DNA of 50,001 nt from Bacteroidia bacterium. Its GTDB lineage: Bacteria > Bacteroidota > Bacteroidia > Bacteroidales > Azobacteroidaceae. A model generated the notes under the pieces. The model searched no databases and had not been told where the DNA came from. It saw only the letters and a list, made by a program, of their open reading frames with translations. The stretch covers positions 1 to 50,001 of the forward strand of contig BNWW01000005.1 in assembly GCA_025999115.1 (NCBI GenBank). Direction: 5' to 3'. The translations under genes were made by a program, and so were the position numbers. Positions within the stretch are counted from its first letter, which is position 1. Each line of letters starts with the position of its first letter. Below, piece by piece: positions 9,657-18,847 of the stretch.

Positions 9657-11257
9657 ATATGATATTCAAGCCCGCAATGACAATCCTATCGCTATTATTA
9701 TCGGTACTCTCTTTTGCACAAACGCAAACCGTGAATCCGCTGGATTTGCAATTCCAACGTTTGGCCGTCCGTCGGTTTATTTTCTCCAACAATTTAATAC
9801 TCAACGAATTAATGCCATCCGAAACCGTCCATTTCAAATCGATGCATCCTGCTTTTGCTATTTCGGAACAGCACGAAGCGAAAAGCGACGAATCATTCCG
9901 TCCGAAAATCGAAGCGGGAAAATTAATTTTGGATAACACTTGCGGAAAAAACGCCGCGAGCGTCTATATAGGCGGCATCAATCCTTACGCCACTTACGAT
10001 TTGGAAATCAATGAATTATCCGGCGAATCGGAAACCGGTTTGGAATTTGCCCGTTCAGGTTTGCGTGATAAAATCCAAGTCATTATCCATCCCCAGAAAA
10101 GCGTTAATGCCTCATCCGGAATTTCCATTCGAATCATCAAAGAAAATCAAATTGTGCGCGACACTACTTTCGATTGCACGGTTCCGAAATCGAATTTTTC
10201 ATTGAAAGTACAATTATACGGTCGCTCGTTGGGTGTGTTTTTAACGGAAAACGGCGAAACGCGCTACATCGGTCATCTGCCCGTAAAAGAACATTTCGGC
10301 GATGTTTTGGATTTTCGCAATCCGAAAACAGTCAATCAATCGACGTTTAATTTGATTTCCGATTTAAAAGGAAAAGTATCCGTCAATCGCGTATCGTCTT
10401 ATCTTTCGCCGGGCATCGGGCAAGCCGATATTCGTCCCGTTTCGTATGAAGATTTAAGTCCGCTGATGGATGACGGACGGTTGTGGTTTACTTTTTCGTG
10501 TCGCGGATTAGATACGCCGCAATCGGTGCAGGGCGTGTTGAGCTTGAATCCCTCTGTTTTTGATGTGCGTTTGGAAGGCATGATTGTCTTCGACCACGGC
10601 GATGGTTTGTTGCGTAACGATTATGCGGCTCATCTGTTCTACGACCGCAACGATAAGGAATGGCGAGCCTTTGCCTGCGATTTTGGCGGCAGTTTTCAGA
10701 AAGAAGGGCGTGCTGCCACCGGTTTAATTACCGCTGTTTCCAAACACGATCCGCGCAAAGGTTTTTCGGTCATGCAAGCCAAGCGAGTAGAGCCTGCGAT
10801 GTTGGAAGGGAAAAACGAAGACCCGTGTATTTTCTTCGATAGCGATGTCAAAAAATGGCGACTGCTGACAAGTGCTTTTGTTTCGGGCAATATCACGGCG
10901 CGAATGTATGAATCAGATAGTTGGAACGGCAATTATAAGATTATCACACAGCCGATAGCGCAAAATTCTACCGGAACATCCATGCAAAAAATCGGAGAGA
11001 AATATTACGCTTTGATGGGCGGAAAAGAAAATTTGCGCGTTCATTCCTATCCCGATTTGAAAGAATTGGGCGAATTGAAACTGAACTTGCAACCGCATTT
11101 TCCACAACCTGCCGGACGAATCTGGGCAAGTGTGGTGCCGTTGCCGGAAGGTTATCCTTACCGATACGTGCTGCTCACGATGGATAGACCGAATTTTCCA
11201 CAAGTAAAAGGGGCGAATTGGAGTTATGGGGCATTGTATTTTTACGGTGCCAATTAA
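9653..11257 (+). CDS. Secreted five-bladed beta-propeller GH43-like protein, 534 aa
   Basis: Signal peptide at about 1-23 (an alternative start at 9662 would also keep it). The N-terminal 270 residues are beta-rich and not recognised. Residues from about 300 resemble the GH43/GH32 superfamily propeller: DGLLRNDYAAHLFYDRNDKEWRAF-type blades, NEDPCIFFDSDVKKWRLLTS, and a WASVVPLPEGYPYRYVLLTMDR end. An acidic residue in NEDP is a plausible catalytic position, but I cannot assign the full triad. It overlaps the preceding GH2 by 4 bp and so probably acts on the same glycan. A surface or periplasmic hydrolase is the best guess. Confidence 0.6.
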   Translation: MNMIFKPAMTILSLLLSVLSFAQTQTVNPLDLQFQRLAVRRFIFSNNLILNELMPSETVHFKSMHPAFAISEQHEAKSDESFRPKIEAGKLILDNTCGKNAASVYIGGINPYATYDLEINELSGESETGLEFARSGLRDKIQVIIHPQKSVNASSGISIRIIKENQIVRDTTFDCTVPKSNFSLKVQLYGRSLGVFLTENGETRYIGHLPVKEHFGDVLDFRNPKTVNQSTFNLISDLKGKVSVNRVSSYLSPGIGQADIRPVSYEDLSPLMDDGRLWFTFSCRGLDTPQSVQGVLSLNPSVFDVRLEGMIVFDHGDGLLRNDYAAHLFYDRNDKEWRAFACDFGGSFQKEGRAATGLITAVSKHDPRKGFSVMQAKRVEPAMLEGKNEDPCIFFDSDVKKWRLLTSAFVSGNITARMYESDSWNGNYKIITQPIAQNSTGTSMQKIGEKYYALMGGKENLRVHSYPDLKELGELKLNLQPHFPQPAGRIWASVVPLPEGYPYRYVLLTMDRPNFPQVKGANWSYGALYFYGAN

Positions 11258-11276
11258 ATTAAAATATCTCAATATC

Positions 11277-14036
11277 ATGAAAAAACAGCTCAACTGTTTA
11301 TTATTCTTGCTGATTGCAAACACGGTTTTTGCAACCGACATTTATTTATCCTCGAATGGAAATGATGGCAATGACGGCTCTACTTCCGAAAAGGCGGTTG
11401 CCACATTATCGAAGGCGGTCGCTTTAATTCCAACTAATTCAAGCGATTACATAATCAAAGTATCGGGAATTATTCCGGTTACGAGTGAAGTTTTAATCAA
11501 TCGAAACATCTCTTTTACGATGGAAGGTGATACGGAAATGCTTTCCGGCTTCGATGGCGGAAATACTTCGCGCATTTTGCATCTTCAAAACGCAGCAGGC
11601 GCAACGGTTTTGAAAAATCTGATTTTCCGCAACGGTTACACAACGGCTGAAGGGGGTGCTATCCGCATTGATAATTCGGGGAAATGCACCTTGCTAAACT
11701 GCATCATCCGAAATAACCAATCGGTCAAAGCAGGCGGCGGCATCGCCCTGTTCAGTTCTGCGCAATCCGAGACTGCGGTAACGATTCAAAACACGCTAAT
11801 TGCCAACAATGAATCGACCAACAACGGTGGCGGAGGTATTTTTATCGACAACAATAACGCCAATAATCAGAATACCGTGGCGATTATCAATTCTACGATT
11901 TACAAAAATCGCGCAAAAACCTACGGCGGTGCCATTTACGTTTCCGGCAAAGGTAACGGCAACAGTTCGCTTACGTTTGTGAATGTTACGGTAGTAGAAA
12001 ACCGGTCGCAGGGCAACGGCGGACATTGCGGCGGCTTGAATGTGCGAGATGCTGACGGACAAGTTACGCTGAAGGTTTACAACAGTATTTGGGAAGATAA
12101 CTTGGGCGAAAACAACGGCAGTCCTGCCTATCGCGACATCGGTTTCAGCGGTGGAACGGCTGGCGTTACGCAGGGCACATACGCAAGCACGGTATTCTTC
12201 AATCATTCGTTTATCGGCTTGATTGGCGGTATCACGGGGAGCGTTCCTGCCGGAAATACGGTTGGTTACGGCACGGGCAAGGCGGCAGGTTTAGCCACTC
12301 CGGGCGAAGATTACATTGCCTCGCAAAACAGTATTCCGCTCGACTTCTTTTCCGACGCCTTGGAATATGGCGATGCGCAATATCTTCAAAACCTGAATGT
12401 GAATACCGACCAAACCGGGAATATTCGGGCTTTTGCCGATGGAAAATGCGCAGCAGGTGCGGTGGAAGTTCCGGCAACGTTTGTTGTTACCAATCCCGAC
12501 CCGCATGAATATCAACACTTTCTCATTTACGGGCAAAGTCTTTCGGTCGGGCAGGAATCGTTTTATCCCATTTCTACCGAGAATGTTCCGGGTAATTATA
12601 TGATTGGCAATCAAATGTGGATCAATTACGGAAACACCAATCTCGACTTGCTGAATCCGTTGGTATCAAGCCGTCAGATTTCCTATCCGCTCACTTGCGA
12701 AAATCCGCTGGTGGCAGCCGTCAATCATTTGCAACAACAGAAAAATGCTGATTCGCCCACCGACAACACCCGTTTCATTGCCACTTCTTGCGGTACGGGC
12801 GCACAGCCCATTGCCAATCTGGCAAAAGGTTCGGAACGCGGTTTGTATGAGCGCGATTTCTTGACGGCAATCAAACAGGCGCAAAAGATTACGATAAAAA
12901 GCGGCAGTAGCATTTCCTGTCCCGCCATTTTTTGGATGCAGGGCGAAAATGACTATAATTCAACGAAATTGCCCAAAGACGAATACAAAGAGGCGATGCT
13001 GAAGTTGAAAACCGATATGCAAACCGATATTCGGCAACGATACCATCAGACCGAAAAGCCGGTGTTTTTTACTTATCAAACCGGAGGCGGATGGACGAAC
13101 GGCAATCGTGAACTGCTGATTGGGATGGCGCAACTCGAAGCCTCGAATGAAAATGGCGATGTGATTTGCGTAGGTCCGGTCTATCAATTGAGTTTCAGCA
13201 ACAATCATTTGTGTTCCAATGGAAGTCGCTGGTTTGGCGAGTACATGGCAAAAGTGTATTACAAAACGCAGGTGTTGGGCGAAGAATTTAAGCCTTTGCA
13301 GCCGAAAACGTTGTATCGCGATGCGCAAAATCCCAACAAGGTTATTGTCCGTTTTCATGTTCCGGTGCCGCCCTTGGCGTTCGATTCGTTGATTTTGGAA
13401 AAACGACAGAATTATGGATTTTCGATTTATAAGGATAATGCCAAGCAAACGATTTCCAATGTAGAGATAGTAAACGATTGTGTAGAAATCACTTGCACCA
13501 ATGCTTTGACCGGAAATATTGAAGTACTGTACGGCGAAAAAAACACGATTAACGGAGTTGGCAATCTGCGCGACAGCGACCCGTATCTCTCCAAATCCAC
13601 TTATGTGGATGGCGATACGAAGGACGAAACCGGCAATTATATTTATCCGCGCGTGGATAAAGAAGATTGTACCGGCGTACTAAGAGAATCGTTTCGCCCC
13701 GTCACGCGCGAGCCGCTGGACGAAACCGGCGAGATTATCTACGGCAAGCCTTATCCGCTGTACAATTTTTCCTTGGCATTCAATTACAAACTGGCAGCGG
13801 GACAAGATACTTTTGCCGTTCCGAATATGGAACAGGCAACAACCGGCTTGCCCCGGATTCCGGTTACGTACAATGCAGTTCCCAACAGCACAGAACTTTA
13901 CAATTTGTCCGGAGTAAAAATCGGACAATGGCGGAATGCTGCGCAACCTGATTTATCGCAAGTTCCTTTGGGAGTTTATATTGTCAGGAATCAGTATGAC
14001 GGTGGGGTGGAGACGAAGAAGATAGTTGTTAAATGA
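11277..14036 (+). CDS. T9SS-secreted beta-helix / SGNH esterase fusion, 919 aa
   Basis: The start at 11277 is preferred over 11226 because it gives a proper signal peptide (MKKQLNCLLFLLIANTVFA). The N-terminal half (about 20-400) is a right-handed beta-helix opening with DIYLSSNGNDGNDGS. The second half is a sialate-O-acetylesterase-like (SASA/CE6-type) SGNH hydrolase: YGQSLSVG with nucleophile S421, FWMQGENDY, and the catalytic-His candidate H644 in NNHLCSNG. The last 50 residues (LYNLSGVKIGQW to KKIVVK) are a T9SS type A sorting tail. It probably removes acetyl or similar esters from a glycan held on the beta-helix. Its 3' end is the source of a repeat found three more times in the window. 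Confidence 0.82.
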   Translation: MKKQLNCLLFLLIANTVFATDIYLSSNGNDGNDGSTSEKAVATLSKAVALIPTNSSDYIIKVSGIIPVTSEVLINRNISFTMEGDTEMLSGFDGGNTSRILHLQNAAGATVLKNLIFRNGYTTAEGGAIRIDNSGKCTLLNCIIRNNQSVKAGGGIALFSSAQSETAVTIQNTLIANNESTNNGGGGIFIDNNNANNQNTVAIINSTIYKNRAKTYGGAIYVSGKGNGNSSLTFVNVTVVENRSQGNGGHCGGLNVRDADGQVTLKVYNSIWEDNLGENNGSPAYRDIGFSGGTAGVTQGTYASTVFFNHSFIGLIGGITGSVPAGNTVGYGTGKAAGLATPGEDYIASQNSIPLDFFSDALEYGDAQYLQNLNVNTDQTGNIRAFADGKCAAGAVEVPATFVVTNPDPHEYQHFLIYGQSLSVGQESFYPISTENVPGNYMIGNQMWINYGNTNLDLLNPLVSSRQISYPLTCENPLVAAVNHLQQQKNADSPTDNTRFIATSCGTGAQPIANLAKGSERGLYERDFLTAIKQAQKITIKSGSSISCPAIFWMQGENDYNSTKLPKDEYKEAMLKLKTDMQTDIRQRYHQTEKPVFFTYQTGGGWTNGNRELLIGMAQLEASNENGDVICVGPVYQLSFSNNHLCSNGSRWFGEYMAKVYYKTQVLGEEFKPLQPKTLYRDAQNPNKVIVRFHVPVPPLAFDSLILEKRQNYGFSIYKDNAKQTISNVEIVNDCVEITCTNALTGNIEVLYGEKNTINGVGNLRDSDPYLSKSTYVDGDTKDETGNYIYPRVDKEDCTGVLRESFRPVTREPLDETGEIIYGKPYPLYNFSLAFNYKLAAGQDTFAVPNMEQATTGLPRIPVTYNAVPNSTELYNLSGVKIGQWRNAAQPDLSQVPLGVYIVRNQYDGGVETKKIVVK

Positions 14037-14072
14037 GATAGGACTTATTGGCAGCAGATGTCTCACTACGTT
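13905..14072 (+). repeat. Parent copy of the repeated T9SS-tail/3'-flank segment
   Basis: The end of the esterase gene plus 36 bp of downstream sequence reappears with a few substitutions at 17637-17848 and 22657-22868, and as a short piece at 20384-20438. Only this copy is joined to an intact gene. Confidence 0.85.
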
Positions 14073-14084
14073 CGACATCTGCTG
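14052..14084 (+). terminator. Hairpin 3' of the esterase gene
   Basis: Arms CAGCAGATGTC and GACATCTGCTG (11 bp) enclose an 11-nt loop, starting 16 bp after the stop codon. No U-run follows, so it may stabilise the mRNA 3' end or be one of the short dispersed palindromes rather than an intrinsic terminator. The two 212-bp copies elsewhere keep only the first arm and loop. Confidence 0.45.
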
Positions 14085-14154
14085 AAAGTCATTGCATCCT
14101 CCCCCATAATCTTTAGGATGAAATTCACCATAATTATAGTGAAACTTATCCTAA

Positions 14155-14552
14155 TTATGATAAAATTTACCCTTCGTGCCGTGAAGCAAACTGCGCACAT
14201 CGCGTTCCACTTCCGCGCCCGGAACCTGTTGACGAGCAGCTTCTTTCACGGCAAATACGAGGACACGAACAGCGGATTGGCTTTGGCACTGGCGTATCCG
14301 GCTTCGATGAAACCAATATTTCTAACGCCTGCCTCGATTTTCCGGCCGCGTTCCGCAGGCGTAAGCGTTTCGCCGTAAGCCGCAAAGTAGCCTTTTGCCT
14401 GATTGATGAAGTTGATGATAGCTCGCATCGTGCTGTCGGGAAAAACGCGAAGGTCTTGCTGTTCTGCCGACAAGGCTTCGCCCAATGCCTTGACTGCCGC
14501 ATTGAGATCTTTGGCGGCGGTGGCGAGGGTTGTTTTTTCGTTTGTTACCCTA
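14155..14552 (-). pseudogene. Decayed conserved hypothetical protein gene
   Basis: Read on the minus strand, KDLNAAVKALGEALSAEQQD through AYGETLTPAERGRKI to GYASAKANPLFV is continuous. The frame then stops (YLP*), while the expected C-terminus AVKEAARQQVPGAEVERDV continues in another frame to a stop near 14155. The start region aligns with the intact start at 20281 but has AGG in place of ATG. I recognise this as a small conserved Bacteroidales protein of unknown function, here lost through start mutation, internal deletion and frameshift. A second remnant lies at 20213-20281. Confidence 0.65.
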
Positions 14553-14585
14553 ATGTTTTTATTTTAAATGATAAATACTTAACCT

Positions 14586-16190
14586 TTAATACTCAAACGA
14601 ATAAAGTAATCTTTCTTGCCCATATTCTGTGGAATAAACAGCAGTAATATATCCGGCATCGTTAAACTCGTATCGGAATGTTTTTGTCAAATCATATTTG
14701 TCGCCGTCTTCATCGTCTTGAATAAGTTTGTGAATAAGATGTTTAGAGCGTTTGCCTATATGACTGTCAAAACACGGATATATTCCTGCGCCAGTATAAT
14801 ATTCACCGCTTGCCAAAAGGAATCCTATATCTATGTTGCCAAGCGTGTATTCAATATCGCTATATTCAAAAGTGGTGCTGAGGTATCCTTCTCGCGATAC
14901 ACCTCGCTGATCGCCTCGTATAAGCGACAGATTTCCGTTTGCATCCCATGTGTAATTGGATATAAAATAGATGTCACTCCCGTATGGATCAAAGCGGATT
15001 TCCTGCACCCAATTATTTACAAACGTATAATCGTATCTGCCATTGTGATTGTAGCCATCCCAATTATTTGCCTCCATATAGACTAACTCTCCATCGCTCA
15101 TTAATTTTACAACACCATAATCGGCATACATTTCATTTCCAACACCTGTTACATCGCTATCTTCGTTGTAATATACTGTTTGTCCGTTGATTTTAGTTAC
15201 CTTTCCGTAGGATTGTGTGCCCTTCAACGGAAAATCCGCCTTATTAAAGCCTGCCGGAAACGTGGGATTGACATTGCTGTAAGAGAAAGTCCAAGATATA
15301 ATTTCAATATCATCCGGACCGTCATCGTCAACTAAATTTAGTGAAACCACTTGCCTGTTCTCATTCAATACGACTGTTACTTTATTTAAGCCTTCGCCTA
15401 CACCTGTAAAAGTATTGTCCGAAACAGTCCAAGTAAAACCTCCAAACTCTGTGCCAAGATTAAAACTGCTTTCCCAATAATTGTCGGGCAACGTTTCTTT
15501 ATGTTTGTTGCCGTCTTCATATACATAGAGAGTTAAGTCTTCTTTATACTCGAAAAACACAACAGCACCGGTTGTTTTCTCCTTTTCGATTTCCAACATT
15601 CTTTTTTGATTGACGTTGCGCTCTATTGACCCAATAGAGCCATCTCTTCCGTCAAAATCTTTTTCCATTTTTAGTTCGGGCGCATTAAAAGAAGTTCGGA
15701 AACTTTCCGTCAGCAAGGCGATAATTTCTGCCTGTGTCATTTCGGTGGGTACAGTACCGTCTTCCTTCGTCCCTTTTTGCGTAATCGTGATAGTAATATC
15801 CGTTCCCTCGCAACTAACCGTAATAACTGCCGTGCGGTCTGCACCGGTGGTGTTCGACACAAGCGTAATGGCTATCGTGTAACTACCTGCTTTGTCGCCG
15901 CTTTCGGGAGTGATTGAAAGCCATGTTGGGGCATCGGCAGTGGCACGTAGGGTCGTTGCGCGCAACGACCCTACATTGGTGGGTTTGTCCGTAATTTTGG
16001 AAGTCCACGCGCCTGTGGTTGTGAACGTGACAGCACTTTTCCCTTGCGTGTCGTCTGCAAAAACATTTTGAGTTAATGCGCCTGTGTTTGCTACGACAAT
16101 CGGCGCGGGATTGTCTTCTTTTTCATCGCAAGCAGTAAATACTGCTGCCGCCCAAAGAGTTAGATACAGAATTTTTGTTATTGATTTCAT
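14586..16190 (-). CDS. BACON-domain lipoprotein with DUF4595-like C-terminus, 534 aa
   Basis: Type II signal peptide with lipobox FTAC (Cys21). Residues about 30-145 form a BACON domain (TFTTTGAWTSKI, WLSITPESGDKAGSYTI, DITITITQK), a beta-sandwich thought to bind mucin or carbohydrate. The C-terminal about 350 residues hold YD-like repeats typical of DUF4595/RHS-like lipoproteins (for example YDYTFVNNWVQEIRFDPYGS). It is probably exposed on the outer membrane. The start lies 12 bp after the stop of the upstream paralogue at 16203, so the two form one operon. The BACON half is about 97% identical at DNA level to the paralogue, while the C-termini differ. A palindrome is inserted in frame at residues 73-82 (VGSLRATTLR). 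Confidence 0.8.
   Translation of the reverse strand: MKSITKILYLTLWAAAVFTACDEKEDNPAPIVVANTGALTQNVFADDTQGKSAVTFTTTGAWTSKITDKPTNVGSLRATTLRATADAPTWLSITPESGDKAGSYTIAITLVSNTTGADRTAVITVSCEGTDITITITQKGTKEDGTVPTEMTQAEIIALLTESFRTSFNAPELKMEKDFDGRDGSIGSIERNVNQKRMLEIEKEKTTGAVVFFEYKEDLTLYVYEDGNKHKETLPDNYWESSFNLGTEFGGFTWTVSDNTFTGVGEGLNKVTVVLNENRQVVSLNLVDDDGPDDIEIISWTFSYSNVNPTFPAGFNKADFPLKGTQSYGKVTKINGQTVYYNEDSDVTGVGNEMYADYGVVKLMSDGELVYMEANNWDGYNHNGRYDYTFVNNWVQEIRFDPYGSDIYFISNYTWDANGNLSLIRGDQRGVSREGYLSTTFEYSDIEYTLGNIDIGFLLASGEYYTGAGIYPCFDSHIGKRSKHLIHKLIQDDEDGDKYDLTKTFRYEFNDAGYITAVYSTEYGQERLLYSFEY
15947..15974. repeat. Intragenic 28-bp perfect palindrome (family A)
   Basis: Core TTGCGCGCAA flanked by GTAGGGTCG and CGACCCTAC. 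It is translated on the minus strand as VGSLRATTLR inside the BACON domain. Confidence 0.9.
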
Positions 16191-16202
16191 ATTTTTTAGA
16201 AT

Positions 16203-17348
16203 TTATTGATTATAAGTAATTTCATATACCTTATGGATAGTTTCACTGATAGTTTCATCCTCGAAAATTTTTGTTACATATCCATTTTTATCGGTTTCGT
16301 AACTGTAATCATAGTGTACATCTCCGGGATAATATTTTTTCGATACAGGTAAATATTTTACACTTTTTCCAGACAAATCAAATAGAGGTAAGTTTCGTCC
16401 ACCCCCTATTACTTCAGTTATAAATTGGGCAATATCAATACCACACGGTTTATTTTCAAAAAACTCATCCTGTTTGCCATCACCATTTAGGTCAATATTG
16501 TATGCAAAAGTTAGCGTTTCTCTCATTAGACTCCCGTTCATATAAAATGAAGAAATAAACGATGTCAAATTTCCATTTTCCCACGTATAAACGACCAAGC
16601 CATCGTAATTTGTCATACTCGTTAAATATCCGGCTGTGTTGTAAGTATAAATATTAGAAGCAATGCTGTCATTTTCGTTTTTTTGTGAAACAATATAGCC
16701 ATTGTCGTTTAATGTCAATAAATAAGGGGGATATCCATCCTCGTAAGACATCTTTACTGTATTGTTGGATGGATATGTTATCGTTAGTGTTGGCATCCAT
16801 TGACTTTCTATGCTTGCAAGACGATTTTGATTATCATAGCCAAACGCCCACCACCAATTGCCTTGTTCAATGCGAGTGACCAATTTAGTGGTTGGGTTTA
16901 CGGGCACTGTTCCATCCTCTTTCGTTGCTTTTTGTGTAATCGTTATTGTAATTTCCGTTCCATCGCAACTAATCGTAATAACTGCTGTGCGGTCTGCGCC
17001 GGTGGTGTTCGACACAAGCGTAATGGCTATCGTGTAACTACCTGCTTTGTCGCCGCTTTCGGGAGTGATTGAAAGCCATGTTGGGGCATCGACAGTGGCA
17101 CGTAGGGTCGTTGCGCGCAACGACCCTACATTGGTGGATTTGTCCGTAATTTTGGAAGTCCATGCGCCTGTGGTTGTGAACGTGACAGCGCTTTTCCCTT
17201 GCGTATCGTCTGCAAAAACATTTTGAGTTAATGCGCCTGTGTTTGCTACGACAATTGGCGCGAGATTGTCTTCTTTTTCATCGCAACCGATAAAAAACAC
17301 TATAAATAACAGCAATAAACTAAAACTAACTAAATTTACATTTTTCAT
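16203..17348 (-). CDS. BACON-domain lipoprotein with DUF4595-like C-terminus, 381 aa
   Basis: The start at 17348 is preferred over 17396 because it gives a clean lipoprotein signal (MKNVNLVSFSLLLLFIVFFI then GC, Cys22). A BACON domain almost identical to that of the downstream paralogue is followed by a shorter, different DUF4595-like region with YD-type repeats (NQNRLASIES, YTYNTAGYLTSMTNYDGL, YEITYNQ end). It is the first gene of a two-gene minus-strand operon driven from about 17602, with a roughly 250-nt leader containing a strong hairpin. It carries the same in-frame palindrome as its neighbour. Role: surface lipoprotein, binding partner unknown. Confidence 0.78.
   Translation of the reverse strand: MKNVNLVSFSLLLLFIVFFIGCDEKEDNLAPIVVANTGALTQNVFADDTQGKSAVTFTTTGAWTSKITDKSTNVGSLRATTLRATVDAPTWLSITPESGDKAGSYTIAITLVSNTTGADRTAVITISCDGTEITITITQKATKEDGTVPVNPTTKLVTRIEQGNWWWAFGYDNQNRLASIESQWMPTLTITYPSNNTVKMSYEDGYPPYLLTLNDNGYIVSQKNENDSIASNIYTYNTAGYLTSMTNYDGLVVYTWENGNLTSFISSFYMNGSLMRETLTFAYNIDLNGDGKQDEFFENKPCGIDIAQFITEVIGGGRNLPLFDLSGKSVKYLPVSKKYYPGDVHYDYSYETDKNGYVTKIFEDETISETIHKVYEITYNQ
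17102..17129. repeat. Intragenic 28-bp perfect palindrome (family A)
   Basis: Identical to the copy at 15947-15974 and at the equivalent position of the paralogous BACON gene. It was therefore present before the duplication or spread with it. Confidence 0.9.
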
Positions 17349-17382
17349 ATTTATGAACTTTTTAGAATGAATATAATAGTAT

Positions 17383-17420
17383 AAAAAAAGCCGCAACAGG
17401 ACAAAAAATCCTGTTACGGC
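17383..17420 (-). promoter_or_regulatory. Terminator-like hairpin in the BACON operon leader (possible attenuator)
   Basis: On the minus strand, GCCGTAACAGGA and TCCTGTTGCGGC form a 12-bp stem (one G-U pair) with a 7-nt loop, followed at once by seven T residues. It lies between the predicted promoter (17602-17609) and the start codon at 17348, that is, inside the leader. This arrangement fits transcription attenuation. It resembles the stem at 20671-20704 in the leader of the FGE-like gene. Confidence 0.6.
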
Positions 17421-17569
17421 AGTTAATTATTTTACCAAGAGTGGTTTTTAAGTAATTATTACTCGCGTAACTTGTTGAATATAAGGAATTTACCCCCCCC
17501 CGCAAATTTGGGTTAACCCCTGATAATTCGGGAGTTACGAAGAGTGAATGCTGGGAGTAAGTTTGCATG
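17410..17569 (-). repeat. Leader-region repeat, copy 1 (inverted relative to 39892-40042)
   Basis: About 160 bp from the 3' stem arm to CATGCAAAC is repeated in opposite orientation at 39892-40042 with scattered substitutions. It contains a run of nine C residues (17493-17501) that is broken up in the other copy. Confidence 0.8.
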
Positions 17570-17601
17570 TGATACAATTTTATATATATTTTTGAATTAG
17601 A

Positions 17602-17609
17602 CAAAGGTA
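17602..17609 (-). promoter_or_regulatory. -7 box TACCTTTG for the BACON operon
   Basis: The minus-strand sequence TACCTTTG matches TAnnTTTG and lies about 254 bp upstream of the first lipoprotein start, which implies a long 5' leader. Confidence 0.55.
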
Positions 17610-17636
17610 ATTGTTTTGTCCGGAATCAACAAACAA

Positions 17637-17848
17637 ATTATTGAATTTAACGGATATTTCAAACAGCACTTTACAATTTGTCCGGAATAAAAATCGGGCA
17701 ATGGCGGAATGCTGCGCAACCTGATTTCTCGCAAGTTCCTTTGGGGCTTTATATTGTCAGGAATCAGTATGACGGTGGGGTGGAGACGAAGAAGATAGTT
17801 GTTAAATGAGATAGGACTTATTGGCAGCAGATGTCTCACTACGTTCGA
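17637..17848 (-). repeat. 212-bp T9SS-tail repeat, copy 2 (non-coding remnant)
   Basis: It differs from copy 3 at 22657-22868 at only about three positions and matches the 3' end of the esterase gene at 13905-14072. The sense strand of the parental tail is plus; here it is not attached to any upstream gene. The sequence 17849-17979 that follows shows no gene. Confidence 0.85.
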
Positions 17849-17979
17849 CATGACGATTCCCTTTCGGAGAGGAGGTGGGGGAGGTTTTTGGGTGGCAAAC
17901 TAAAATAGAAAAACTCTCTATCCCTAAATGACTTCGTGGGCAGGGTTGGAATTGAAGTAAGTGCCGGAATTCAATCCGA

Positions 17980-18846
17980 TTATTGATTGTTAAATATCTT
18001 GTCAAAAAGTTGTTTCAAATCATCGCGTACAGTTTCATATTCAGGCAGTTTTCCCTCTTTTATTTGGTGCTCCAAACTGTTTTTCCACGTAGATTTTAGA
18101 ATTTTGTCGTTGTGTTCATTTATCAAATCTTCTACGCCTGAATATTGCAAATTTTTGTATTTTACTTTTTCGTTAAAGCCACTTACAACCTTTTTCCAAT
18201 CAATATTTTCAACCTTTTTGCTCAAATACCAAATGTCATAATAATCTCTTGGCGCGGTATATGAACGTTGTATCAATGCCCGAAGTTTTTCTGAAAGCAC
18301 TTCGTAAATGCTATAAATTGGTATATTTTGAGCGTTTTCGGTTAGTTTGTCGCTGTAATTGTGAATGATATTTGCAATTTCCGGCTCAAAAATCATTTTT
18401 TCGTACAAAATTATCTCAATTTTTATGCTTGTTTGCCAACGGTTTGGCTCTGGTGGTTGCTGATTTTTACTGTGGTCTGCTCCCCAAAACTTAACTTTTG
18501 CACAATAACCCGTTAGTTGATTGTTAAACTGCAAAATTTCAAGTGATTGAATATACAAGGGTATTTCTGTACGCTCGGAAATCAATGCAACAATCTTTTT
18601 TAGCATTTTCATATCAAACACAAAGTTTGCATTTATGGCTGTAAAATCAAGGTCTTCAGAAAATCTGTAATCGGGAAAACGACACTTTTTCAAACAAGTT
18701 CCGCCCTTGAAAATCAGATTTTTGCGACATTCGGGAACGGTGTAAATTGCATCAATAAAATGTCCTAAAACCCAATCTTTATCAATGGTTGTGGTGCGAA
18801 CTTTTTGCTCTGTTGCCAATCTATTTATCTCGTTTTTACTAATCAT
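17980..18846 (-). CDS. abiEii: AbiEii-type nucleotidyltransferase toxin (type IV TA)
   Basis: Carries the nucleotidyltransferase signature FKGGTCLKK (about residue 47) and RFSEDLDF (about 61-68, with the two metal-binding aspartates), plus a C-terminal helical region with RDYYDIWYL, as in AbiEii/AbiGii toxins (288 aa from this start). Members transfer nucleotides to RNA, arresting growth and aborting phage infection. The ATG at 18846 is 1 bp after the antitoxin stop (TGA A ATG). An alternative start at 18867 would overlap the antitoxin gene by 20 bp. It forms an operon with the upstream antitoxin and appears intact. Confidence 0.88.
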   Translation of the reverse strand: MISKNEINRLATEQKVRTTTIDKDWVLGHFIDAIYTVPECRKNLIFKGGTCLKKCRFPDYRFSEDLDFTAINANFVFDMKMLKKIVALISERTEIPLYIQSLEILQFNNQLTGYCAKVKFWGADHSKNQQPPEPNRWQTSIKIEIILYEKMIFEPEIANIIHNYSDKLTENAQNIPIYSIYEVLSEKLRALIQRSYTAPRDYYDIWYLSKKVENIDWKKVVSGFNEKVKYKNLQYSGVEDLINEHNDKILKSTWKNSLEHQIKEGKLPEYETVRDDLKQLFDKIFNNQ

Positions 18847-18847
18847 T

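Noticed and set aside
17597..18005. Short minus-strand frames over the 212-bp repeat
   Set aside because: They are antisense to the T9SS-tail repeat and recur only because the repeat recurs (also at 22641-22859).
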